A stretch of DNA of 64,000 bases from Nageia nagi (taxonomy: Eukaryota > Pinophyta), in contig JBITNC010000001.1 of assembly GCA_050084985.1 (NCBI GenBank), positions 172,546,001 through 172,610,000 on the forward strand. The letters are read 5' to 3'. Every line of letters starts with the position of its first letter. Position 1 is the first letter of the stretch. Below are positions 37,789 through 48,949 of the stretch, piece by piece. The translations under genes were made by a program, and so were the position numbers. The notes under the pieces were generated by a model. That model saw only the letters and a list, made by a program, of their open reading frames with translations, ran no database searches and was not told where the DNA came from.

Positions 37789-38826
37789 TTTGACTAAGTA
37801 TTCTAGGGGGTCTCCCTATATACGCCAGGTACGTGGGAGCTCAATTCTGTGCTAGTGCTGTCTAATGCACAACCGTTCGAAAAGGGCCCTTGCTAATATA
37901 CTCGCGGTACGTGAGGGAATCCTAAAGGACCTCTCTATATACCATGTACGTGCATGAGCATGATGGCCTCTCTATATACTCAAAGGTACGTGAGAGAATC
38001 CAACAGTGGCCTAAGCGATATACTGCGAGTACGTTGTAGGAGACCACAATTCCTCGGGATGCAGTGCTGGCAAAGTAACGACAGCTCCTATGTTTAAAGA
38101 TGCCAGAACACATCTATACCTAAAATAATCTACTCTTTCTTTTCTTTCCAATAGCTTATGAATCACCCCAAATAGACCTTCCAATCAAAATATATGCAAA
38201 TTTAAAGAAATAAATAAATAAATTGTACCTTTTTAAATCGTGATTTGGAGACTGTTCTATTATCCAACCTTCCAACTGATGTAAATATGAAATTTCGGCC
38301 CTTTAGAGTCTGAAATTTATACCTATGGTAGCCTCAGATGTCTTCTTTTCAATGCCACAGATTTCGTCAAATTCTGATAGTCCAAGAGGAAATGACTGCA
38401 ATTTTCCCAAAATGTGCTGATTTTTGGATTTTTTTGAAGAGCGAACTTGTATGAAGTGCCTTGTGTCACCTGTTTATTCTCAGACCTTGAAAATTGTAAC
38501 AGATAAACTTTAGTATATAACCTATCCAATACAATAGGTTTCACCTATTTTGGAGCTGTAAAACTTCAGATATACCCTTTTTAGCTAGAACACCTGTTTC
38601 AGACCTGCTTTTGCGACTAGTCACAAACCTTAACTTCCCCTGAGTGTAACTTAAAAAATATAGAGAATTAGGAGCTGAAATTTTAACCGAAACTTTTTCG
38701 TTATGTCTTCAAAAAACCCAATAAATTTAAAAATCTGAATCCTCCCGAAACAAAATTGGTAGCGAAAATGCCACGATGACTAGTTTTGAGCTGTGAAACC
38801 CTAGAATCGTCTGCTCTGGTACCAAA
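37789..38826 (-). other. Leader of the TR-GAG element with five imperfect repeats
   Basis: About 1 kb between primer site and gag. Five units of a motif with ATATAC followed a few bases later by GTACGT occur at about 37812-37840, 37891-37920, 37931-37953, 37967-38001 and 38012-38040. The rest (38150-38810) has no recognisable coding sequence. Confidence 0.8.
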
Positions 38827-39145
38827 TGTTATGAACAAAGTTCCCAAAATAGCATAAAATCACCAAAGAGAGAGCTCAACGCATTGAATAAGAGATAAAA
38901 TCTGTAATAAGCCACTTCGAGGGGGCAACCTCCTTTGTAATAAGCCACTTCGAGGGGGCAACCTCCTTTACATCACATCAATTACACAACAATAGACATC
39001 TTCAAATGATAATACCTCCTTAGTATATATAGGAGTCCAAGGGGTGCCACTACAATGAAAGGACACTAGCCGAATACAATAATAATGTAAGGAAATAATA
39101 ATAACCATAGCCGACCTAACAATAATAATGTATAGGGACCTAACA
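38827..39145 (-). repeat. 5' LTR of TR-GAG element
   Basis: Same as the 3' LTR apart from one missing base (GCCGAATAC against GCCGACATAC in the printed strand). It carries the same internal tandem duplication. Confidence 0.94.
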
Positions 39146-41026
39146 GGTAAAAAATATCACTCCCATTGCAATTTTACTTTTAAGAAGGAAAAAAATTCTT
39201 TTAATACTAAAGAAGAAAAATAACTCCCCCTTTTAACACTTAGAAAAAAATTTCCTCGCCCCACTTTTACCATAACAAAAAACAATTATCCCCCCTAAAA
39301 ATATAAAATATTGCTTTATTAAACCTTTTAAGGAAGGAAGAATGACTTTAAAAAATCAATCATTAAAGCTAAAGAAAATATATACCTTTAAATTTTTTCC
39401 TTCATTAGTGTTAAAAAATTACACCCCCATTAGGAAAGAAAAAAATACACCTCCTTAAAAAACTTTCTTCCCTCTAGTTTTAAAAAATATAGATAAAAAA
39501 AAACCTCCTATAAAGGGTTTTAACTTTTCAAAATAATATCATTTGAAAAAGAAAGAGATTTAATACATACCCCCTTTGAAATATTTATTTAATAATAAAA
39601 TTGGTAAATAAATATTAATTTTTTAAAAACTCATTCTTTATAATATAACTCCTCCTCATTATAAAAAAAGTTATTATTTGTTAATAAATAAATAACTATT
39701 ATAAAAAATAATTATGTAATAATTCATCTTTGGAACAAATAATGAGTTAAAATGTAATTAAGGTATTTACAACCTATCCACCAGGCTTGTAACAAATTAA
39801 TAGGAGGAAACCCACATTCCATGCCATCTCTCATCAATGCTTATTTAGAGAAGATCCTACCATTAAAGTTGATGTGTTGTTAAGAGAATGGAGGAGCTTG
39901 CCCTAGAAGGGCATTGTTAGTGATGTAGGTTTGCAAGATTTAGGCAAGTAGCAAGATGAGTTAGGGAGGAGCCTTGCAAGCCTCAAGGCTATGAGGGTAG
40001 GAGGTGTCCAGAAGGAGGTCAGGGAAGGTGGGATGGCCATGGGAGGAGGATGAGATTGGGCAAAGGTAGGGCAATCACGGGGGGAGGAGGAGATCGAGTA
40101 GAGGTGTGGCAACCATGCCATCTATTTGTACCATGGGTGAAGGGGGCAGGGGAGGGTTGCAGGGGTGACACAAGTTGTGAGGGGAGAAATAATGGATAGG
40201 GCATGAGGGAGGGGGCTAGATAGGCCAACAGATGGAGCACACACCATAGTGAGGAAAGACTTGGGGGATGACATGAGGAGTAGGGAGTGAGTCTAGTAGG
40301 ACAGAGTAGAGTTGGGCAGTTAACCAAGGTTGAAAAACATTTCCCACTAAAAAATATTATTATTTAATGATTTAAAAGCCCTTCATTTTGTAAAAAATTA
40401 CACTATGAAATTTTTTTTAATAACATATTTCATATAAAATATAAAGGCCTCTTTTTTTGTTAAAATATATTTTTACATTGTAAATATATATATATACACA
40501 CACAATGATCCACTTTCTTAAAAAAGAAATTGTATTTGTTTTGATTGTAATAAAATATATATAAATGTGTAAAAATAAAAATAAAAATAAAAATCCTAAT
40601 TTTTGTACATAAATAAATCTAATGTAAAAAATTACAAATTTAGTCAAACTTCATGATAAATGTGCATACTAAATGCCCCTAATAATATATTATTGTTACA
40701 TTCTAGGAAACATTTTACAAAAAAAATTGCAATTACCATAAAAGGTTAGTAAAATAAATTGTAACAATAATATACTTTAAGCAAATTTTCTCAAGAAAAT
40801 TGCAACTAACACATAAACAATGTTAGTAACATAATGAAATAGTCCAAAACTAAAAAATATTTAAGAGGGTAGGAGGTTATACCTTCACTTGATTTTACCT
40901 CACAAAAAATGAAGATGAACCTTCAAAGATGAAGAGGGATGAAGCCTCCAAGATGAAAAAAGGAGTAGGAATGACCTCCAAGAATGGTGAAAGATGAAGC
41001 CTCCAATAATGGCTCTAGATACTAAT

Positions 41027-41533
41027 TGATAGGAATAAGCCTAAAAGACTAAATTCCTATTCTACCAAGCTCATATGAAAGCTCTATCAAATTCCTTAAG
41101 CATTAAGAACACAAACTCAAAGTAGCATTTACACAAGATGAAACCAATATAAAGTGGTTCCTCGAATAATGAGAGTACATCCACTAATCTAAGATCTTAT
41201 TCTCAAAGAGCACTATCTTACAATAACTCATTTTCTCTCTCTTCCTAAAACCTAGACAAGAGCATAACTTTGCTACAAACTTGAGTGAGTAATCTCAATA
41301 AGAGGGCCCTCTATTTATATGCCAAAATCCTCTTTTATATCATCCTTTTAACAATTGTATAATATTATGGCATGCTTCACCCTTTTACCCAAGGGGCATG
41401 CTCATGAATGATGGAGTGTAGGATAAGTTACATTATCTTATTCACAAATACTTAAAAGATATTTAGGGATACTTTTTAGTATTAGTGAATTTACATGAAG
41501 ATACCTTACAATAATTCATTATACATTCCAACA
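41027..41533 (-). repeat. 5' LTR of copia C
   Basis: A 507 bp LTR. The minus-strand start is TGTTGGAATG and the end is TTATTCCTATCA, followed by the primer site. The right flank AATGC pairs with AATAC at the other end. Confidence 0.92.
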
Positions 41534-42687
41534 AATGCTAGGGATAAAGATCATGTCAAGATAACTATCAAAGGGAATATACCTAAGGTCATGTCCTCAA
41601 ACACTTAAAAGGAAGTCTTTATCATCTTCTCCTTTTTCTTTAAATTTAAATTCCTATGTTTACAAGTTAAAATGATTTCAAAATTTGTCTAAATATTCAT
41701 GTTCATATGATTTTAAATGTTTCATAAGTTCTTATGTTCATGTATTCTTATGATTTGAAATTTCGCTACACATGTTCTCATGATCACATGATTTCAAGGT
41801 TCAATATGTTCACATACTCACATGATTTAAAAGTTAAAAACTTATTATGATCATCCTAATGGTACTTAAGGCAAAGGGTACCTATAATGAAAACTTCATT
41901 ACAAAGATTTCAAGCCATCCCAACTATACCTAGGGCAAAGGGTACCTACAATGACACATTCATTATGAAGATTTTTAAGATCATGGTATCTAAGGAAAAG
42001 GATACTTTCAATGATAAGTTCATTGTGAGGATTTATTTTGATACTTTTGGTGACATAAAGCATCACTTATGAATAAATTTGTTGGTTAGGTTCCTATTAT
42101 CCATCACTATTACTATTTGTAACTCATTGAGTTGCCATTATGATCTACCTCATATTGATGATTGGGGCATGTTATTACCTTAATATTTATTTTAAATGTT
42201 AAAAATCTATTGGATAATGAATGTTACAAATTAAAATATCAAGGATTTCCTTATTTATAATTTTTAGAACATTTTTCTATCATAATTATAGGTAAGGTTT
42301 CAAACTCTATCTATGTTGTTATAAACAAATATTGATGGATTATTTTTCATTAACATTTTCTTTTATTAATGAAAAATCTATGGATAGTGAAAGATCTTAA
42401 GATATTATATTAATTTCATCTTTGATTCTAATTATGTTTCTCTATAAGATGACATATGTTGCTATTATGATATTTGAAAAGTCTTTTTTGTTTCTCATCT
42501 TAGGTTCTTTGTGTTTGACTTTTGATTATTTGTTCTTCCACAATAATCAATGCAAAGAGGGGTTAGAATACATTACCAAATAATTGTTGATTCAAAGTTA
42601 TACCAAGTTTAGGGAATTACTCTTTTTCTTGTATCTTTCCTTTATAAGCATAATTTTGTATCATTAAAACTTGCAAAGTGGGGTAAC
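41534..42687 (+). other. 3' interior of gypsy E, non-coding
   Basis: AT-rich sequence without pol motifs. It contains repeated TCATATGATT-type words (41690-41850), the short tandem array at 41867-42044 and, at the right end, a weak stem (42640-42648 with 42670-42678) next to the purine tract. Confidence 0.5.
41867..42044 (+). repeat. Three imperfect tandem units of about 60 bp
   Basis: Units begin at 41867, 41931 and 41991, each with GGCAAAGGGTACCTA-like wording followed by AATGA and TTCATTA-GA-GATTT. Divergence between units is clear by eye. Confidence 0.75.
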
Positions 42688-43000
42688 TATTAACACCTAA
42701 TTTGGCATCGTTTTTGGTCCCAACATAGTTTTCATATGACCCTTAATTTATTATGATATATGTTAATATTATATTACTTATTATTATCAATAAAGGTAAA
42801 GTATTAGAAATATCTTATGCATGTTTTTCTATTTTTGTGTAAGGGTCCATAAGCATTGGTGCTATGCTGCAAAGGTGCTATAAAGTAATCTCTTGTGCCT
42901 ATATATAGAGAAACATATGCATGGGATGAGTATATGATTATATATCAATAGTACCTTGCAAGGGTTTTGATCCACCATCGATGGTGATACTATCTTAATT
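42688..43000 (+). repeat. 3' LTR of gypsy E, truncated
   Basis: It aligns with the first part of the 5' LTR through the TATA region (CCTATATATAGAGAAACATA) and GGGATGAGTAT, then similarity fades. The sequence beyond is LINE-like. Either an insertion or a truncation ends the LTR. Confidence 0.65.
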
Positions 43001-43221
43001 AGACTTCTCCCATATAAAATTTTTATAAAGAATAGTGATTTGTAAGATTAAAGGAAAAAGACCAAGTAAGGATGCTCTTGAGAAGTTCACCAGGGATTGC
43101 TGGGAATGTGAGTTATTTATTGTGTTGCTTCCTTGATTTTTTTTTTCATTATCTTTGATAAGGTGGAATATTGAGATAGGATTTACAATTATGGTTATAC
43201 ATGATTGTTTGTGAAAAAAGG

Positions 43222-44051
43222 TGTCTACATGCCTCCATGGAAGCTTGATTTTGACCCTTTGACTAAAATAGTGGAAGGGTTCTGATCTGGATAAATTTGT
43301 ATGGTCTCCCATTCGAATTTTGGGAGGATAATGCTCTTTCTAAAATTAGAGATACTATCAATTTATTCTTATTTTGGATGATCAAACTATAGAAAATTTG
43401 GAGACATGGAATAATATAAGCAAGGTTAGAATGGCAATTTGGATGGATAATTCTACATCTTGCACCAAACAATCAAAATATCATCCCTATAGAGGGAATG
43501 GACCCAATTTATTGAATATGAAAACTACTTTATTTGTTATTTTGGCTATTAATAGTTGGATCACTTGAAAAAAGCATGCCCCAAGGCTCTTTCTAATTCT
43601 TTTGATGAAGCTAAAGGAAGGAGAATTCCTTGTTATAAGGCTAAGGATCAATCCTTGTTCAAAATCTAGAAACATGGGATCAATGGGGATGAGAAGGAAA
43701 CTATTAAATATGTAAGCTAAATATGTGGTAGAGGCACTTGAAAATTCACTAAATATGTAAGCTAAGAATGATGGGAATTAATCCCATGCAAGGATATCCT
43801 AAATGTAGTATGTTTTAAATAGATAAACCCAAAAGTCTTTGCATGCCTCTCTCTCTAAAAAGCAAGGATCAAACATGAAGTGCAAAGGAAAAACCACTCC
43901 AATTCACTCTAAAATAATTAATCGTTTTGGAAAGAAGATTGATTCAAAGTATGAAGTTGTGAATGAATTTGAATCTCGAATGCACAAATATTATCTTCGT
44001 AGCCTTAATTGTAAAAATACATTCTCAGATCTTAAAGCTCTCCAAGAATAG
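43222..44051 (+). pseudogene. LINE ORF1-like relic (DUF4283 region)
   Basis: The translation reads PPWKLDFDPLTKIVEGF, then after shifts LEFWEDNALSKIRDTINLFL and ETWNNISKVRMAIWMD. This is the order and wording of DUF4283 (PW-P-FDP..., LP-E-W-D..L.KIG...G, then A-I-VWMDL), the N-terminal domain of plant LINE ORF1 and related proteins. A further frame at 43839-44051 may be its C-terminal part. No endonuclease or RT of a LINE follows. The piece begins where the 3' LTR of gypsy E fades. Confidence 0.55.
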
Positions 44052-45780
44052 TAATAATTATGGTGACTGGGTCAGAGCCTTGGTCTCTGAGGTGACTGTA
44101 GTTGGCTAACTTGAAATTTGGTACATAGTTTTTTATTATATGTTTTTCATGAATTATGTATTGGATATCTATCTTTGTAAATACAAGTTTTGGGACCCTA
44201 TTTTAAAAACCCACTTTAACTTTTTACCCTTATTGAAGACAAATCCATCCATTCTTCTTGATAAAATAAATAAATTTTTGAAGAATCTAGAAAAACATGG
44301 AGAGATTCCTACTAATAATAAGTTTTTGGAAGCCCAGAAATAAAAAAAAATATTAGAACCTCAAGAGTTATCAAAAAATATAAAAATCATAAAAATGGAA
44401 ATATAATTAGAAACATAGGAGGAATATCTAGGTATTTCATATAATGAAATGAAATTAGAAACTCCCACATAAAGATACATTTTTACAAATGATTTAGACT
44501 ATCTTTCCCAAAATCTTGAGTCAAAAAGTCATAAAAAAGGAACATCCTTCACAGGATCCATTATGGAAAATCAAAGTGTCAATTTTGGTTCCCTTAGCAA
44601 CATAGATCTTAATAATAATTATTTGAAAAGGATGAAAAATATAATTATATACTTGAGTTGAGATTTTAATCAACTTTTCATAGAAGATAATGAAAACATT
44701 AGCTCCTCCCCTTATGGTAAAAATCTAACTGGTATATCAGGAAAAGAAGATCAAGAAAAAATAATACCTTATCATTATATTTTACTAAAAACCATATCAA
44801 TTATCGATATAAACCTAATGAACAAAAGAAATAAAAGAGGATAATAAACCTCATATATCTATGGACTCTCTCCATCCCTCATGTTATTTGATGAATAAAA
44901 TTACTACCTCATATTAATAACTTGAAAACTTTAAAAAAATGAAAAATAATGATTGAGTTACTACCTCATTAAGAAGGAGGTAATGAGGATCCTTAATTTG
45001 AAAATATATTTTAAGAGATTAGAGACCAATTCTTTGATATAAACTTACCTAAAAATTAACCAAAGATAGAAAAATGCCATCAAAGAAGAGGAATGCAATG
45101 TTTGCATCCAACTAATCTGAGACATCGAAATCAATTGAGACTTCAAAGATAGATCATGGCTTTCTCTTCCACATTTAAATTATTATTTTTCTAGAAGTAT
45201 ACCCATGAAACTAAAGAACACTTGTTCAATGATTAGGAAAATTAATAGATTATTGGTGATAATATTAAGATCTTTGACTTCACTACTACATTGATGAATA
45301 AAGTTTTAAAATAGTTCATGAAATTTAATATGTAAGTAAAAATTGAGATTGAATTTCAACCCTTGTGATATGAAGGACTCAACTTTGAGCTCTCAGATCA
45401 AATTGAGAAACTTACTTGTCATATTACCAATTTATCCTATCAAAAACCTCTTGATATATCACCAATAAGAAGAGAGATATGGTTTCAAATTTATGTTAGG
45501 GAAGGGAATGTCACTAGCAGATGACCTACTTTGAAGAAAATCATGGAGGAATTTTATCAAATTTGTTGAATTATAGGAATATATACTACACCAAATTGTC
45601 TAGTCATAGATTTAATAAATAGAGGTATTTTTGGTATGATAAGATCAAACTATAGAATTTGGGGATCATAAAAACATTATATAGACCAATATCATGGCAA
45701 AGAATTCCTTGATGATATTAAGGTAGAATTGAGGAGACACCCTAGAGCATACTACTCTTTAAACCTATCAAACAACTAAA
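44052..45780 (+). pseudogene. Unrecognised decayed coding stretch
   Basis: Several plus-strand pieces look like former protein: LLKTNPSILLDKINKFLKNL (about 44225-44290), LSDQIEKLTCHITNLSYQ (about 45390-45450), and GKEFLDDIKVELRRHPRAYY (about 45695-45755). They sit in two frames with scattered stops. The strong bias against synonymous-looking noise suggests an old gene or element, possibly retroelement or pararetrovirus-like, but I cannot name a family. Confidence 0.4.
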
Positions 45781-46861
45781 ACCTACCCCACTTGTAGACA
45801 AGTTTGGCATTACCTATGTATCCATTTGTTATGAATTGCCATTATCCTCAACAAATTTCCATAACTTTTTAGGATACAATTCAATATCATACAAATGATG
45901 GAAACAATAATTTAGAGAAAGCAGCCAACCACTTGAAGAGATATATGTAGTTGAACCATAAAATATATATAATAATATATATCATTGTAATCATTAGTGA
46001 ATTTTCATATTCTATAAAAGTATATTTAGTGATTTTTTTTTTAATTGACACCCTTATTTTTAAATATATTTCAATTCAATCTTGTACTTTTAGCATTTTC
46101 CATTATTTCTATTGATTTTATCTTGCTCTCATTTGTATAAAAGAACCCTAATGATCAAATTTATTTACATCACCAAACTAGTCAATAAGGGGAATGCTTA
46201 CCTCATCAACTTGAATAAAATAATGTAAAATTAATTGAGAGTTGGTAAAAATGAATAGGTGGCAACATATGAGCAACCTTTCACTCTAGCATGACTTAAT
46301 GGATATAGAAAGTTTTCCTGAAAATTATTCATTTTTAAGAGCTTGAGAGAAGCAACATCGAAAGTTTTTATTTATCCTATCAACAAGGTTAATTTTAGCC
46401 ATAAATCTTCTCTTATAAGTGAATTTTAGAATTTTTATATTTTCAATTTGATGAACTCTAGGAGTATGGGTTAGTTTGAAGTTGCTAAATTTTTTAGATT
46501 TTTTAAATTTTAGGCATAAACTCTCCAAAAAATTATAAGCCTTTAATTTTTTTATACAATCACCAACCCTACGAAATAGATTATAGAAATAATTACCAAA
46601 ATTTTATATAAATATATATTATACCTAACAAAATTGCCTCTTACACCCATTCAATATAAATAAATACTATACCTGAATTAATTAATTAATACATAATTGA
46701 TACACATCAACTAATAGCAAATATCTTTAACCATATGACTATTACAACATGCAATTTATAGTGAATCTGCAATGAACAAGTTAAAATTTATCATCTTAAT
46801 TTTATCATTTTAATCTATGTCAAGTATTACCAAATTCCTAAAGATTACAACTTTAACTAGA
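45781..46861. other. Unclassified repeat and AT-rich spacer
   Basis: The part at about 45980-46190 is related to 12760-12970. Nothing else is recognised. Confidence 0.4.
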
Positions 46862-47171
46862 TGGTTGCATAATGCAACCTATCGATTGCATGATGCAATC
46901 ATCCAATTAGGCATGAAATAGGATGACAAGTTGAGCAAAATTGAAAATCAACTAAGTCATAAAATAAAAAATACATTGATGAATAGGCTCCATAATATAA
47001 CAACTACCAAATGGTTGCATGGTGCAACTGTCCATGCAATCAGATGATAAGTTGAGCAAAATTGAAAATTGACTAAGTCATAAAATAAAAAATACATTGA
47101 TGAATAGGCTCCATAGTATAACAACTACCAAATGGTTGTATGGTGCAACTGTTTGGTTGCACCATGCAACT
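46862..47171. repeat. 121 bp tandem duplication with TTGCA-type palindromes
   Basis: Two adjacent units (46922-47042 and 47043-47163) are nearly the same. Five quasi-palindromes of the form GTTGCA-N3-TGCAAC or close variants occur at 46863-46879, 46884-46900, 47014-47028, 47135-47149 and 47156-47170. Confidence 0.85.
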
Positions 47172-48499
47172 ATTTACTCGTTTTTCCCTATTACAAAAAA
47201 TAGAGAATTTTGATATTTCTATGAAAAAATAGGCAGTAGAAAATTGATAAAAAATTCTACTTTTATTTATTTTTAATTATTTTTAGAATATAATTCATTT
47301 TTTATTTCTAAACACCACCAAATGAAAATTTTCAACCCTATGAATCGAATTCATCTTAGTTTCTATAAAAAATGAATATGGGGATCTTAAAAATGAACCT
47401 TGCCTATCAATCTTATACTCAAATTTGGCTCAAGTTGTTTCCATAAGGGCATAATAGTTCAAGCATTATTTCCTCTAATAAATCTTATAAGCATATTCAT
47501 TTTTATTGATTTATCTAGGAATCTATCCCTCAAAATGAATTTGATACATCCTTATTTTTATTTTCATTCATTCTCTAAAATTATCAATTAATTAGTGCAT
47601 TATTTTTCTAAAATATCAATAAACATGTATGGTAAATTTTAATGCTAGTTAATATATTGTAGCAATATTATATGCTTGATCAAATCAAATGATTCATACT
47701 ATTTTAAGAAAAATAATGTATACACATTTATATAATCTCTATCTGTAAATGCTTCAAAATCCCTACACCTTAACTACTCAAAACACCTATGAATGATTCA
47801 AGGATCTTGTTACATTTGCATCTAATTTTCCTATGTGAGTTATGAAAAATTGACCATGAGAGGGTTGAAAATATATCCTTTGATATTGAATGTGCCAAGA
47901 AGATATCTAGACACGAAAGGGAAGATAAAATTTTATAGGGAACTTCAAATCACAAGTCCTTGGGACTTTGTGATCATTCAAGTGAGGTGAAACCCTAACT
48001 CTACAAGATTATAAGCCCGCTTTTTCCTCAATCAAAATTATGCTAGAAATAAATGATATGCCTATTGTGTAAGTATGATACTCAAGAATGGAATATAGTG
48101 AAAGCTTAGGTGAGTAAACTTGACAATAATATGTGATAATAATGACAATATGTGATGAAGAATATTCAAGATCTAAAGGTGTGTATAGCTTTGCCTAAAA
48201 TGATCAAATGATGCAAATGACAAGGGTTAAAAGAATAAAAATGATAGATCTAAAGCAAAGAAAGGTAAACAACCACAAGGATGTATCAAACTCTAAGGTA
48301 TATACCTTAAAAGTCAAACCCTAGGTATATAATATAGCCTAGCTATGCCTATATGCCAAACAATTGATAAATACATAAGTATTCAAATATGAATTTAATT
48401 AAGATCTAAACTTACAAAAGTTATGAAATTAAACATCAATATCACAAGATATTTAAGCAATCAAAAGATACATCAATCCATGAAGAATGGAGAAGCAAT
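47172..48499. other. AT-rich spacer, probably including the far end of the LTR of gypsy F
   Basis: No coding sequence is recognised. The far end of the LTR that starts at 48896 may lie here, but I could not find its boundary. Confidence 0.35.
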
Positions 48500-48896
48500 C
48501 CTAAGGTTCAAAGGTGTGGGCTCAAAGCTTGATGTAAACCCTTTAAGATGATGTCATAAACTCAGATTTACATATAGACAATATAATAATTATAGAGCTT
48601 ATAAAAATGAAAGTGTTAGTCTTGAAAAGTGAGCCCTAATCACCTATTTATAAACATCAAATAGGATCATTTGTACAATTAGGTACTTGCATGATCATCT
48701 GAATGATTAGCCAATTGTCAAGATGACTGAAACCAAGGTGTTAGAAATGACTTAAAGGTTAGAATGACATTAATCAAACCTTCCATAAATGTTGCATAAC
48801 ATGTTACATCAAAATGATAGTACATGATAATATAAATATCATAAATGATAGTAAAACACCACCAACAAGGTAAAATACAACTTTAGGGTGTTTACA
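48500..48896 (-). repeat. 3' LTR start of gypsy element F, with purine tract
   Basis: On the minus strand CAAAAAGGGGCAAC (48897-48910) is followed by TGTAAACACCC at 48896, a typical purine tract and LTR start. A TATA box (TTATAAATA, complement 48645-48653) lies 250 bp in. The left boundary given is arbitrary. Confidence 0.65.
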
Positions 48897-48904
48897 GTTG
48901 CCCC

Positions 48905-48949
48905 TTTTTGTTCTAAGCTTTGCGACTTGCAAGAAGCTTAGTACAAAAA
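48905..48949. other. Hairpin next to the purine tract of gypsy F
   Basis: Arms TTTTTGTTCTAAGCTT (48905-48920) and AAGCTTAGTACAAAAA (48934-48949) pair with one mismatch around a 13 nt loop. The stem shares its A run with the purine tract. Confidence 0.8.

Larger units (their letters stand above)
36513..39145 (-). mobile_element. Non-autonomous TR-GAG retrotransposon, TSD GGTAA
   Basis: Two LTRs of 320 and 319 bp differ by a single missing base by my reading. Perfect GGTAA duplications lie at 36508-36512 and 39146-39150. On the minus strand the primer site TGGTACCAGAGC (complement 38813-38824) follows the 5' LTR. An intact gag frame lies inside, and a purine tract GGAGAGGGGCA precedes the 3' LTR. 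There is no protease, RT, RNase H or integrase, so it fits the TR-GAG class and must be mobilised in trans. It keeps many CG pairs, unlike its surroundings, which also argues for a recent insertion. Confidence 0.94.
35493..41011 (-). other. Gag start codon and leader of copia C
   Basis: The gag ATG (complement 35511-35513) reads MEDSSQLS before the B insertion cuts it. The leader extends to the primer site at 41012 and is interrupted by the TR-GAG element. The block at about 35760-36260 is conserved with copies A and B. The stretch 39890-40330 is G-rich as printed, so C/T-rich in element sense. An AT/AC run lies at 40484-40507. Confidence 0.75.
21529..41533 (-). mobile_element. Ty1/copia element C, 20 kb with three inserts, TSD AATAC/AATGC
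   Basis: Matching LTRs at 21529-22033 and 41027-41533 face the same way, and the 5 bp flanks (21524-21528 and 41534-41538) differ by one base. The primer site (complement 41012-41025) reads TTAGTATCTAGAGC. The purine tract before the 3' LTR is GCATTAAGGGGGAGT (22034-22048). The internal parts in minus order are leader, gag start at 35513, the rest of gag, integrase, RT and RNase H down to a stop at 22758. Three later insertions split it: a solo gypsy LTR, copia B and a TR-GAG element. About 8.4 kb is its own sequence. Confidence 0.9.
13750..43000 (+). mobile_element. Ty3/gypsy element E, outermost host of the nest
   Basis: The 5' LTR start (TGTTGACACCTAATTTGG at 13750) is repeated at 42688 (TATTAACACCTAATTTGG). 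The second copy is preceded by a purine tract (AAAGTGGGGTAAC), as expected for a 3' LTR. The primer site and gag relic follow the first copy in the right order. Between gag and the 3' LTR lies copia C with matching 5 bp flanks, so C split this element. E's pol is not recognisable in 20000-21528 or 41534-42687. The right end is not resolved, because LINE-like sequence takes over near 43000. Confidence 0.68.

Noticed and set aside
38323-38544. Minus-strand frame of 73 codons in the TR-GAG leader
   Set aside because: It has no recognisable domain and lies upstream of a gag that already has a good start. It may be chance, so it is not called.
39903-40327. Proline-rich minus-strand frames
   Set aside because: They arise from the C/T-rich leader block of copia C. 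Low-complexity content explains them and other copies do not conserve them.
42995-43675. Minus-strand frames opposite the LINE relic
   Set aside because: The plus strand gives the DUF4283-like reading, and the minus frames show no family pattern.
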